Notes under the pieces: model-generated
What the model saw: only the letters and a program-made list of their open reading frames with translations
The model's database searches: none
Told to the model about the DNA's origin: nothing
Shown: positions 1 through 11,725 of the stretch, in pieces
How positions within the stretch are numbered: position 1 is the first letter of the stretch
Layout of the letters: every line of letters starts with the position of its first letter
Program-made: the position numbers and the translations under genes
Assembly: GCA_026874595.1 (NCBI GenBank)
Contig: CM049310.1
Location: 8,620,001 to 8,684,000 of the forward strand
Direction: 5' to 3'
DNA length: 64,000 bases
Source: Sipunculus nudus
Taxonomy: Eukaryota > Annelida > Sipuncula > Golfingiida > Sipunculidae

Positions 1-523
1 ACGCTTTGCCACTTGATAGAACGTTACCGGACCCACGGTCTCTTAGTTGCACAACCAAACGGTACAAACCTTACCTTCTTCCGTCGGCTAGTGTCATAAT
101 ACCTTTCCACAACGAGGCATTATCTGTGTTGCTCCGCAACGTGCATAGCATTGTCTCTCGCTCACCGCCGCACCTCTTGCATGAGGTAATACTGGTGGAT
201 GATTTTAGCAGCTATAAAGATCTCTTTGATTTATTAGACGAGTTTATCTCAGAACTTTCATTGGTTCGCATCATTCGTAATTCCAAAAGAGAAGGCCTTA
301 TCCGGACGCGGATGAAAGGCGCACGTGCGGCTTCCGGTGACGTCATAATATTTCTTGACGCTCACACTGAAGTAAACGTGGGTTGGCTTGAGCCGCTGCT
401 GCACGAATTGACCAGACAACCATCATCTGTCGTCCAACCGCTGGTTGATAGCATCGAGAGTGAAAGTCTAGACTACTACCCTCAAGAGGTCATCCACAAA
501 GGCACATTCAACTGGAATTTGAA
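1..523 (+). CDS. GALNT-like gene A, catalytic-domain exon (5' partial)
   Basis: This exon encodes the N-terminal part of the GT-A catalytic domain of a polypeptide N-acetylgalactosaminyltransferase (GT27), a Golgi enzyme that transfers GalNAc from UDP-GalNAc to Ser/Thr. The reading frame has codons starting at position 3 and stays open to the window edge, so the true start and the membrane anchor lie upstream or outside. Family landmarks in order are LPDPRS, SVIIPFHNEALSVLLR, VILVDDFSS, GLIRTRMKGA and FLDAHTE. The metal-binding DxH motif (Asp-Ala-His) is at 357-365. The exon ends in NWNL plus two bases of a codon, followed by the donor GTAAGT at 524. Joining to the acceptor at 20960/20961 restores Lys and continues YVWMK in frame, which supports a single gene with a 20.4-kb intron. 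The family is certain; I cannot name the orthologue. Confidence 0.93.
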
Positions 524-1285
524 GTAAGTATCAACAGGGTAAATATAATATATATACAGTGTGTGTTTTGTGTTTGAAACGAGTCAGTTGTGCATGTATT
601 GTCACAGAATCACCAGTTTGGGTCCTAGTCTACGGTACATAAAATGGTTCTCCAAAGAGAGATCTAAAAACAATCATTGTTTGTTTTCATGTCCGTACAA
701 CGCAAGATTACAATGATTTTTCATTCATTTTGAACACGTAACTGGCCATTCTGTCTTAGAATTGGGCACGTTCAGCCAGTTAGACTTCACTACGCAATGG
801 AGGCATTTTTTAACATTTAACCAGCTACAGCTCACCTCCGACCAAGACAAAACATTCCCACTGGATCCATATTTAATTGGTCATCCAAACACTTCCGTGA
901 ATTCATCGAAACTGATCCAGTATATTCTTGATAATAATCCTGTTTATAAACAAACAATTTGACCCAGACACGGGTGAAAACATTACCTCCTTGCGGGGCC
1001 AATAATTAATTATATCTTCCCTGTAAAGAACAGCCTGTATGTGTAAAATATGTCTGTCCTCTGGATAACCTCAAAAGCCGAAAATATCAGAGATGTGAAA
1101 TTTAGTGATAAGCTAAGTGTTAACAAGTCAGTATGTATAACACTCATATATACAAACACTTTTGAATGATTAGACATAAATGGACAGTAAGAAAGCGTCG
1201 GTAGATTCTGACTGCTGGTAGGTATAGGAGAAAATACGCACCTATACCTGGATGAATGACCCTTAATGTGTTACGGCATATATAT
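524..1285. other. Intronic sequence without recognised features
   Basis: AT-rich single-copy-looking sequence between the gene A donor and the first repeated block. A 66-codon open stretch at 762-962 has no recognisable domain and no splice support. Confidence 0.5.
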
Positions 1286-1758
1286 AAAGTTATATATCTG
1301 GGAGTAAATTAACCGAATCTGTCAAAGGTTACAAAGTGGTCTTGACCAATTAACCCGCCATCAAGACTTTAGTATCAAAGCGTTTACCTTTACGTGTGAG
1401 AAAAACTGTACCAAATCATGTAATGTGTCCTGTGTCATTATACGTCCAATATGAAAGCTAGCATCTCTTCTATCACCAGATAAAGATATACACAGCCTGA
1501 AAGGAATAATAGGGCTAGAAAAACTGTGACACGACCGGGTTCTCATGCATGGACCATTAGACCGTGACAAATTCATACACCGTGTCTCTTTAAAGCGTGA
1601 AACCAAATGGAATATTGGAGTTATTATATGAAATAAAAATGGTCCGTATATTTTATTACTGGTAGATTGAGCACATTATTAGAATCATGTTGTCGTTTAA
1701 GATAAGTATATTGGTAGTAGGTGTATAGTGCAGGTAGAGGTAGCTGTGCACGGCAGCT
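1286..1758. repeat. 473-bp interposed block, copy 1
   Basis: Starts at AAAGTTATATATCTGGGAG and ends at GTGCACGGCAGCT just before the first satellite unit. Its left flank is unique intron sequence, so this is the outer edge of the complex. It shares with copy 2 a first satellite unit reading GAAGCATATACAATG, which differs from copy 3. Confidence 0.93.
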
Positions 1759-2718
1759 GTAGCAGCAGTAGATGAAGCATATACAATGTAATGTAATAGT
1801 TGTAGCAGCAGTAGTAGCAGTAGATGAAGCATGTACAATGTAATGTAATAGTTGTAGCAGCATTAGTAGCAGTAGATGAAGCATGTACAACGTAATGTAA
1901 TAGTTGTAGCAGCATTAGTAGCAGTAGATGAAGCATGTACAATGTAATGTAATAGTTGTAGCAGCAGTAGTAGCAGTAGATGAAGCATGTACAACGTAAT
2001 GTATTAGTTGTAGCAGCAGTAGTAGCAGTAGATGAAACATGTACAATGTAATGTAATAGTTGTAGCAGCAGTAGTAGCAGTAGATGAAGCATGTACAATG
2101 TAATGTAAAAGTTGTAGCAGCAGTAGTAGCAGTAGATGAAGCATGTACAACGTAATGTAATAGTTGTAGCAGCAGTAGTAGCAGTAGATGAAGCATGTAC
2201 AATGTAATGTAATAGTTGTAGCAGCAGTAGTAGCAGTAGATGAAGCATGTACAATGTAATGTAATAGTTGTAGCAGCAGTAGTAGCAGTAGATGAAGCAT
2301 GTACAATGTAATGTAATAGTTGTAGCAGCTTTAGTAGCAGTAGATGAAGCATGTACAATGTAATGTAATAGTTGTAGCAGCATTAGTAGCAGTAGATGAA
2401 GCATGTACAATGTAATGTAATAGTTGTAGCAGCAGTAGTAGCAGTAGATGAAGCATGTACAATGTAATGTAATAGTTGTAGCAGCTTTAGTAGCAGTAGA
2501 TGAAGCATGTACAATGTAATGTAATAGTTGTAGCAGCAGTAGTAGCAGTAGATGAAGCATGTACAATGTAATGTAATAGTTGTAGTAGTAGTAGTAGTAG
2601 TAGTAGATGAAGCATGTACAATGTGATGTAATAGTTGTAGCAGCAGTAGTAGCAGTAGATGAAGCATGTACAATGTGATGTAATAGTTGTAGCAGCAGTA
2701 GTAGTAGTAGATGAAGCA

Positions 2719-3191
2719 AAAGTTATATATCTGGGAGTAAATTAACCGAATCTGTCAAAGGTTACAAAGTGGTCTTGACCAATTAACCCGCCATCAAGAC
2801 TTTAGTATCAAAGCGTTTACCTTTACGTGTGAGAAAAACTGTACCAAATCATGTAATGTGTCCTGTGTCATTATACGTCCAATATGAAAGCTAGCATCTC
2901 TTCTATCACCAGATAAAGATATACACAGCCTGAAAGGAATAATAGGGCTAGAAAAACTGTGACACGACCGGGTTCTCATGCATGGACCATTAGACCGTGA
3001 CAAATTCATACACCGTGTCTCTTTAAAGCGTGAAACCAAATGGAATATTGGAGTTATTATATGAAATAAAAATGGTCCGTATATTTTATTACTGGTAGAT
3101 TGAGCACATTATTAGAATCATGTTGTCGTTTAAGATAAGTATATTGGTAGTAGGTGTATAGTGCAGGTAGAGGTAGCTGTGCACGGCAGCT
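2719..3191. repeat. 473-bp interposed block, copy 2
   Basis: Direct copy of 1286-1758 at an offset of 1433 bp. Its left junction is inside a satellite unit (GATGAAGCA joined to AAAGTTATAT), so the duplication breakpoint fell in the array. Confidence 0.93.
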
Positions 3192-4359
3192 GTAGCAGCA
3201 GTAGATGAAGCATATACAATGTAATGTAATAGTTGTAGCAGCAGTAGTAGCAGTAGATGAAGCATGTACAATGTAATGTAATAGTTGTAGCAGCATTAGT
3301 AGCAGTAGATGAAGCATGTACAACGTAATGTAATAGTTGTAGCAGCATTAGTAGCAGTAGATGAAGCATGTACAATGTAATGTAATAGTTGTAGCAGCAG
3401 TAGTAGCAGTAGATGAAGCATGTACAACGTAATGTATTAGTTGTAGCAGCAGTAGTAGCAGTAGATGAAACATGTACAATGTAATGTAATAGTTGTAGCA
3501 GCAGTAGTAGCAGTAGATGAAGCATGTACAATGTAATGTAAAAGTTGTAGCAGCAGTAGTAGCAGTAGATGAAGCATGTACAACGTAATGTAATAGTTGT
3601 AGCAGCAGTAGTAGCAGTAGATGAAGCATGTACAATGTAATGTAATAGTTGTAGCAGCAGTAGTAGCAGTAGATGAAGCATGTACAATGTAATGTAATAG
3701 TTGTAGCAGCAGTAGTAGCAGTAGATGAAGCATGTACAATGTAATGTAATAGTTGTAGCAGCTTTAGTAGCAGTAGATGAAGCATGTACAATGTAATGTA
3801 ATAGTTGTAGCAGCATTAGTAGCAGTAGATGAAGCATGTACAACGTAATGTAATAGTTGTAGCAGCAGTAGTAGCAGTAGATGAAGCATGTACAATGTAA
3901 TGTAATAGTTGTAGCAGCAGTAGTAGCAGTAGATGAAGCATGTACAATGTAATGTAATAGTTGTAGCAGCTTTAGTAGCAGTAGATGAAGCATGTACAAT
4001 GTAATGTAATAGTTGTAGCAGCTTTAGTAGCAGTAGATGAAGCATGTACAATGTAATGTAATAGTTGTAGCAGCAGTAGTAGCAGTAGATGAAGCATGTA
4101 CAATGTAATGTAATAGTTGTAGCAGCTTTAGTAGCAGTAGATGAAGCATGTACAATGTAATGTAATAGTTGTAGCAGCAGTAGTAGCAGTAGATGAAGCA
4201 TGTACAATGTAATGTAATAGTTGTAGTAGTAGTAGTAGTAGTAGTAGATGAAGCATGTACAATGTGATGTAATAGTTGTAGCAGCAGTAGTAGCAGTAGA
4301 TGAAGCATGTACAATGTGATGTAATAGTTGTAGCAGCAGTAGTAGTAGTAGATGAAGCA

Positions 4360-4832
4360 AAAGTTATATATCTGGGAGTAAATTAACCGAATCTGTCAAA
4401 GGTTACAAAGTGGTCTTGACCAATTAACCCGCCATCAAGACTTTAGTATCAAAGCGTTTACCTTTACGTGTGAGAAAAACTGTACCAAATCATGTAATGT
4501 GTCCTGTGTCATTATACGTCCAATATGAAAGCTAGCATCTCTTCTATCACCAGATAAAGATATACACAGCCTGAAAGGAATAATAGGGCTAGAAAAACTG
4601 TGACACGACCGGGTTCTCATGCATGGACCATTAGACCGTGACAAATTCATACACCGTGTCTCTTTAAAGCGTGAAACCAAATGGAATATTGGAGTTATTA
4701 TATGAAATAAAAATGGTCCGTATATTTTATTACTGGTAGATTGAGCACATTATTAGAATCATGTTGTCGTTTAAGATAAGTATATTGGTAGTAGGTGTAT
4801 AGTGCAGGTAGAGGTAGCTGTGCACGGCAGCT
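4360..4832. repeat. 473-bp interposed block, copy 3
   Basis: Direct copy at an offset of 1641 bp from copy 2, with the same GATGAAGCA/AAAGTT junction. The first satellite units after it differ slightly from those following copies 1 and 2 (GCATGTACAATG in place of GCATATACAATG, and TTGAAGCAG in place of TTGTAGCAG). It precedes the longest array. Confidence 0.93.
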
Positions 4833-5759
4833 GTAGCAGCAGTAGATGAAGCATGTACAATGTAATGTAATAGTTGAAGCAGCAGTAGTAGCAGTAGATG
4901 AAGCATGTACAATGTAATGTAATAGTTGTAGCAGCATTAGTAGCAGTAGATGAAGCATGTACAACGTAATGTAATAGTTGTAGCAGCATTAGTAGCAGTA
5001 GATGAAGCATGTACAATGTAATGTAATAGTTGTAGCAGCAGTAGTAGCTGTAGATGAAGCATGTGCAACGTAATGTATTAGTTGTAGCAGCAGTAGTAGC
5101 AGTAGATGAAGCATGTACAATGTAATGTAAAAGTTGTAGCAGCAGTAGTAGCAGTAGATGAAGCATGTACAACGTAATGTAATAGTTGTAGCAGCAGTAG
5201 TAGCAGTAGATGAAGCATGTACAATGTAATGTAAAAGTTGTAGCAGCAGTAGTAGCAGTAGATGAAGCATGTACAATGTAATGTAATAGTTGTAGCAGCA
5301 GTAGTAGCAGTAGATGAAGCATGTACAATGTAATGTAATAGTTGTAGCAGCAGTAGTAGCAGTAGATGAAGCATGTACAATGTAATGTAATAGTTGTAGC
5401 AGCATTAGTAGCAGTAGATGAAGCATGTACAATGTAATGTAATAGTTGTAGTAGCAGTAGTAGCAGTAGATGAAGCATGTACAATGTAATGTAATAGTTG
5501 TAACAGCAGTAGTAGCAGTAGATGAAGCATGTACAATGTAATGTAATAGTTGTAGCAGCAGTAGTAGCAGTAGATGAAGCATGTACAATGTAATGTAATA
5601 GTTGTAGCAGCTTTAGTAGCAGTAGATGAAGCATGTACAATGTAATGTAATAGTTGTAGCAGCTTTAGTAGCAGTAGATGAAGCATGTACAATGTAATGT
5701 AATAGTTGTAGCAGCAGTAGTAGCAGTAGATGAAGCATGTACAATGTAATGTAATAGTT

Positions 5760-5790
<31 letters not shown>

Positions 5791-8700
5791 ATGAAGCATG
5801 TACAATGTGATGTAATAGTTGTAGCAGCAGTAGTAGCAGTAGATGAAGCATGTACAATGTGATGTAATAGTTGTAGCAGCAGTAGTAGTAGTAGATGAAG
5901 CATGTACAATGTAATGTAATAGTTGTAGCAGCAGTAGTAGCAGTAGATGAAGCATGTACAATGTAATGTAATAGTTGTAGCAGCAGTTGTAGCAGTAGAT
6001 GAAGCATGTACAATGTAATGTAATAGTTGTAGCAGCAGTAGTAGCAGTAGATAAGGCATGTACAATGTAATGTAATAGTTGTAGCAGCAGTAGTAGCAGT
6101 AGATGAAGCATGTACAATGTAATGTAATAGTTGTAGCAGCAGTAGTAGCAGTAGATGAAGCATGTACAATGTAATGTAATAGTTGTAGTAGTAGCAGTAG
6201 TAGTAGATGAAGCATGTACAACGTAATGTAATAGTTGTAGCAGCAGTAGTAGCAGTAGATGAAGCATGTACAATGTAATGTAATAGTTGTAGCAGCAGTA
6301 GTAGCAGTAGATGAAGCATGTACAATGTAATGTAATAGTTGTAGAAGTAGTAGTAATAGTAGATGAAGCATGTACAACGTAATGTAATAGTTGTAGCAGC
6401 AGTAGTAGCAGTAGATGAAGCATGTACAATGTAATGTAATAGTTGTAGCAGCAGTAGTAGCAGTAGATGAAGCATGTACAATGCAATGTAATAGTTGTAG
6501 CAGCAGTAGTAGCAGTAGATGAAGCATGTACAACGTCATGTAATAGTTGTATCAGCAGTAGTAGCAGTAGATGAAGCATGTACAACGTAATGTAATAGTT
6601 GTAGCAGCAGTAGTAGCAGTAGATGAAGCATGTACAATGTAATGTAATAGTTGTAGTAGTAGTAGTAGTAGTAGTAGATGAAGCATGTACAATGTAATGT
6701 AATAGTTGTAGCAGCAGTAGTAGCAGTAGATGAAGCATGTACAATGTAATGTAATAGTTGTAGCAGCAGTAGTAGCAGTAGATGAAGCATGTACAATGTA
6801 ATGTAATAGTTGTAGCAGCAGTAGTAGCAGTAGATGAAGCATGTACAATGTAATGTAATAGTTGCAGTAGTAGTAGTAGTAGTAGATGAAGCATGTACAA
6901 CGTAATGTAATAGTTGTAGCAGCATTAGTAGCAGTAGATGAAGGATGTACAATGTAATGTAATAGTTGTAGCAGCAGTAGTAGCAGTAGATGAAGCATGT
7001 ACAATGTAATGTAATAGTTGTAGCAGCTTAAGTAGCAGTAGATGAAGCATGTACAATGTAATGTAATAGTTGTAGCAGCAGTAGTAGCAGTAGATGAAGC
7101 ATGTACAATGTAATGTAATATTTGTAGCAGCAGTAGTAGCAGTAGATGAAGCATGTACAATGTAATGTAATAGTTGTAGCAGCATTAGTAGCAGTAGATG
7201 AAGCATGTAAAATGTAATGTAATAGTTGTAGTAGCAGTAGTAGCAGTAGATGAAGCATGTACAATGTAATGTAATAGTTGTAGCAGCAGTAGTAGCAGTA
7301 GATGAAGCATGTACAATGTAATGTAATAGTTGTAGCAGCAGTAGTAGCAGTAGATGAAGCATGTACAATGTATTGTAATAATTGTAGTAGTAGTAGTAGT
7401 AGTAGTAGTAGATGAAGCATGTACAATGTAATGTAATAGTTGTAGTAGCAGTAGTAGCAGTAGATGAAGCATGTACAATGTAATGTAATAGTTGTAGCAG
7501 CAGTAGTAGCAGTAGATGAAGCATGTACAATGTAATGTAATAGTTGTAGCAGCAGTAGTAGCAGTAGATGAAGCATGTACAATGTAATGTAATAGTTGTA
7601 GCAGCATTAGTAGCAGTAGATGAAGCATGTACAATGTAATGTAATAGTTGTAGCAGCAGTAGTAGCAGTAGATGAAACATGTACAATGTAATGTAATAGT
7701 TGTAGCAGCAGTAGTAGCAGTAGATGAAGCATGTACAATGTAATGTAATAGTTGTAGCAGCAGTAGTAGCAGTAGATGAAGCATGTACAATGTAATGTAA
7801 TAATTGTAGTAGTAGTAGTAGTAGTAGTAGATGAAGCATGTACAATGTAATGTAATAGTTGTAGCAGCAGTAGTAGCAGTAGATGAAGCATGTACAATGT
7901 AATGTAATAGTTGTAGCAGCAGTAGTAGCAGTAGATGAAGCATGTACAATGTAATGTAATAGTTGTAGCAGCAGCAGTAGCAGTAGATGAAGCATGTACA
8001 ATGTAATGTAATAGTTGTAGCAGCAGTAGTAGCAGTAGATGAAGCATGTACAACGTAATGTAATAGTTGTAGCAGCATTAGTAGCAGTAGATGAAGCATG
8101 TACAATGTAATGTAATAGTTGTAGCAGCAGTAGTAGCAGTAGATGAAGCATGTACAATGTAATGTAATAGTTGTAGCAGCAGTAGTAGCAGTAGATGAAG
8201 CATGTACAATGTAATGTAATAGTTGTAGTAGCAGTAGTAGCAGTAGATGAAGCATGTACAATGTAATGTAATAGTTGTAGCAGCAGTAGTAGCAGTAGAT
8301 GAAGCATGTACAATGTAATGTAATAGTTGTAGCAGCAGTAGTAGCAGTAGATGAAGCATGTACAATGTAATGTAATAGTTGTAGCAGCAGTAGTAGCAGT
8401 AGATGAAGCATGTACAATGTAATGTAATAGTTGTAGTAGCAGTAGTAGCAGTAGATGAAGCATGTACAATGTAATGTAATAGTTGTAGTAGCAGTAGTAG
8501 CAGTAGATGAAGCATGTACAATGTAATGTAATAGTTGTAGCAGCAGTAGTAGCAGTAGATGAAGCATGTACAATGTAATGTAATAGTTGTAGTAGCAGTA
8601 GTAGCAGTAGATGAAGCATGTACAATGTAATGTAATAGTTGTAGCAGCAGTAGTAGCAGTAGATGAAGCATGTACAATGTAATGTAATAGATGTAGCAGC

Positions 8701-9124
8701 TTTAGTAGCAGTAAATAAAGCATTGACAATGTAATGTAATAGTTGTAGCAGCAGTAGTAGCAGTAGATAAAGCATGTACAATGTAATGTAATAGTTGTAG
8801 TAGTAGTAGTAGCAGTAGATGAAGCATGTACAATGTAATTTAATAGTTGTAGCAGCATTAGTAGCAGTAGATGAAGCATGTACAATGTAATGTAATAGTT
8901 GTAGCAGCAGTAGTAGCAGTAGATGAAGCATGTACAATGTAATGTAATAGTTGTAGCAGCAGTAGTAGCAGTAGATGAAGCATGTACAATGTAATGTAAT
9001 AGTTGTAGCAGCATTAGTAGCAGTAGATGAAGCATGTACAATGTAATGTAATAGTTGTAGCAGCAGTAGTAGCAGTAGATGAAGCATGTACAATGTAATG
9101 TAATAGTTGTAGTAGTAGTAGTAG

Positions 9125-9460
9125 AAGTTATAGTAGTAATAGTGGTAGAGAGAGTAATAGTATGATAGTAGTAGGGGTAGTTGTTGTGGGATAATTAGTA
9201 TATTAGTAGAAGTTGTGGTGAAGTAGTAGTAGTTGTAACAGTGGTGGTGGTGGTAGTAGTAGCAGAATAGCGGCAGTAATTGTGGCAGTATTAGTGGTAA
9301 TAGAACCATTAGCTTACAGAAACAGTTATAGTATAGTATAGTAATATAGTAGTCATATACTAGCAATAATATTGCAAATCAGCAACAGCAGAAGTAGTAT
9401 AGTTGTATAGCAGTAGTAGTGGAAGTAGTAATAGTGATAGTTGAAGCAAAGAACGATATG
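9125..9460. repeat. Degenerate TAG-rich sequence flanking the array
   Basis: Cryptically simple sequence dominated by TAG, GTA and TGG triplets, without the 52-bp periodicity. It looks like decayed array edge or an ancestral trinucleotide tract. A CT-rich microsatellite follows at about 9559-9608. Confidence 0.7.
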
Positions 9461-10444
9461 ATATATTAGTATTGTAGCCTGGTTGGCTGGTGGTAGGCAA
9501 GAGCTAAATGTAGGTAGAATTGGAATTAAAATACATTTTTCATGTACTAACTTGAATCCTCTCTCTCTCACTCTCTCTCTCTCTCACTTTCTTTCCCTAT
9601 CTCTCTCTCGTCATATTGATTTTGGGGGAGATATTGTGGCCTAAGAATTCATGATCTTAGTATTCATATACGTCCAGAGTTAAATGAATCGTTTATATTT
9701 TCCTATTTAATCTTTTTAAATTCCGGTTTTTAATTCCACTTCATTTTTCCTATTTTGTCAGGGATTTATTACAAATCTTTCGTAGACTGTTCGTATACTG
9801 GTATACGAATGTTCGCCTGGTGATATACCACTTAAGAGAATACACGAAATAGTAGTACTTGTATGGTCTTGTATCTGTTACCGCCTGGATATGTGGCCTC
9901 ATTTTCCTTGAGTATATACCTTGGAGGAGTCCCCCTCGTCTAATCATTTATTTGTAAATAACAGCTTTTAAGCCTAATTGGTTTTGTATCATTCCCTGCC
10001 ATCGCTTAATGTCATTATAATTCTATATGATTACAAAACCCTCCTACATGATACCCGTGAAAATCAGATATCGAGGTGAAGATGGAAACAGGTAATATAA
10101 ATCACACATTACTGTGAGGAGGTCTGTAATAAGGAGAGCAAGCGGAGGATACGGTAAATTAACCAGTCACGCAACACGCAGTCAAGGCAGGAGGAGATCC
10201 CTTTACATATTAATGAATATTACGAATAGTACAGCCCAGGTAACGGAATATCTATCCTGTTTATTTAACCTGAAATTATAATAAGTGTCTTTTTGGCTAA
10301 CTAAAAAGTAATGCTCTGTATTCATGTTTGTGCATATGCGTCATTTGTAAACATCTAAAAGGAGTGCATTTGTATTAAATAAAAACTTTTTACGATATTC
10401 CTGCTGAAGAAATATAACATTTATTCCAGAAATATAGTTGGGTA
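9461..10444. other. Intronic sequence, CT microsatellite only
   Basis: Apart from the CT-rich run at about 9559-9608 I see no repeat family, exon or RNA gene. Confidence 0.5.
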
Positions 10445-11725
10445 TAGGGGAGAGCGGGGAGATGAGGGCCACTTTGTTGAGTTTTATTCAAACATAATAT
10501 GCGCTTCGTTTTAATAGCGAGGTCAGATATTTAAATTATAACTATAAGATATATGTAAGCCCTATAAAAGAAACACGTTTTTAATCCTTCATCATTTTTA
10601 ATAAGTGAACATAAGCTTTAGAAATTTTGCACAAAATATAGGGGTGAAGTGGGACAGAGTAGGGGTGATGTAGGACTCTGCTTTGGGTGAAGTAGGACAT
10701 TACTGATTCTTTGGTGGAAATCGACAACTCGTGTTCGTTAATCTGAAAGAAAAAAAAATGCTTTATTTTTCTCATCTCAGTTCAGGATTTTTACATTTCA
10801 GTTTATTTCTGATAGATAAAGTCACTCCTTTAATCAGATGTTAATTTATATAATTTTATAGTAAACGAAAATTCAATCTGTAGTGCAATCTGTTGTCAGT
10901 GTAACGTAATACCTATAAAAAATAACATTCCATAAAGTTTATATATCGCCATTGCCATAATTTGCATATAAACCAAATATTTGAATATTTATTATTAATA
11001 AACCAGATTATGTATAAGATTTTAATGAGTAAATTATTAAACAATAAAACAGTGTCAGGCTTAAACTTGTCTTAAATAATTTCCTCTGAAATAAATATAA
11101 ATATGCGGGAGAGATGGGACACCAATGGGGAGACCTGGGACATTTGTCCCACTTCTCCCTGGACCAATGTTCAAGAATAAAATGGCGGCTGTAGTAATCT
11201 CGGTTAGCACAAAGCAGGATATTTCCTCAGTAAATATGTACATGATGTGTATATTTTAAATGATGGAGCTTAACAGATCTTTACATCGAGGGGCGGATCC
11301 AGGATTTAGGAAAAGGAGGGTCCAACCAAGGAGGACTAATGAAAATCCTAAAAAAAGGTCATCAGGTCCGGAAAAGGGGGGGGGTCCAGGCCGCAAAATT
11401 TCTTCTAAAACCCTTTAAAAAAGGTTGCTCCGGACCCCCTGGACCCCCCCCCCCCCCCCCCCCCCCGATCCGCTTCTGACATCAGCTACAAGAAATCTAG
11501 GGAAACATTTGTAACATATGTAAAATGAACTATCCTATGGTCAAAAGAGAAATTTCACTCCGCAGACTCCCCAACAATTCCTGATAAAGATTCAAAAATA
11601 AGAGAGATAGGAAGTCACTTTGACCTTTCAAAATATGGTACATGAAAAATTATTGGTCAAGAGTTATATTCATAAATGAGGCTGTCCCACTTCACCCTTG
11701 TCCCACATCTACCCGCTCTCCCCTA
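10445..11725. mobile_element. TIR-bounded non-autonomous DNA element, 1.28 kb
   Basis: The left end reads TAGGGGAGAGCGGGGAGATG and the reverse complement of the right end reads TAGGGGAGAGCGGGTAGATG, giving imperfect terminal inverted repeats of at least 20 bp. The interior repeats GTGGGAC/GTCCCAC motifs near both ends. There is no transposase reading frame, so it is non-autonomous. Outermost TA could be part of the TIR or a TA target duplication. A second element is nested in it. Confidence 0.75.
11290..11478. mobile_element. Short element with GCGGATC termini, copy 1 (nested)
   Basis: Begins GGGGCGGATCCAGGATTTA and ends CGATCCGCTTCTG, so GCGGATC is present in inverted orientation at the ends. 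It carries internal G and C homopolymers. A second copy in the same order lies at about 57604-57838, sharing GGATTTA, GGTCCAACCAAGGA and the homopolymer positions. The termini resemble hAT-type MITEs, but no clean 8-bp target duplication is visible. Confidence 0.65.

Larger units (their letters stand above)
1286..9124. repeat. Higher-order minisatellite complex (52-bp unit, three 473-bp interposed blocks)
   Basis: The basic unit is 52 bp and reads on the plus strand GATGAAGCATGTACAATG, then TAATGTAATAGTT, then GTAGCAGCAGTAGTAGCAGTA. Arrays occupy 1759-2718, 3192-4359 and 4833-9124, which by length is about 18.5, 22.5 and 82.5 units. Each array is preceded by a copy of the same 473-bp non-satellite block (1286-1758, 2719-3191, 4360-4832). 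The block-to-block distances are 1433 and 1641 bp. The difference of 208 bp equals exactly four 52-bp units, as expected for unit gain or loss inside a duplicated segment. Variant units carry CATTAG, CTTTAG, ACAACG or pure GTA runs. All of it lies in the sense strand of the gene A intron. Confidence 0.97.

Noticed and set aside
1361-1606. 81-codon minus-strand frame, identical at 1361, 2794 and 4435
   Set aside because: It is identical in all three copies because the surrounding 473-bp block is duplicated at DNA level. No domain is recognisable.
1759-9124. CRISPR-like array
   Set aside because: Units are directly contiguous without unique spacers and the context is a eukaryotic intron.
1624-9366. 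Very long minus-strand open frames (up to 813 codons) with Leu/Thr/Tyr-Cys repeats
   Set aside because: They are translations of a 52-bp minisatellite that happens to lack minus-strand stops in every frame. Three overlapping frames are open at once and no start context, domain or splice signal supports a gene.
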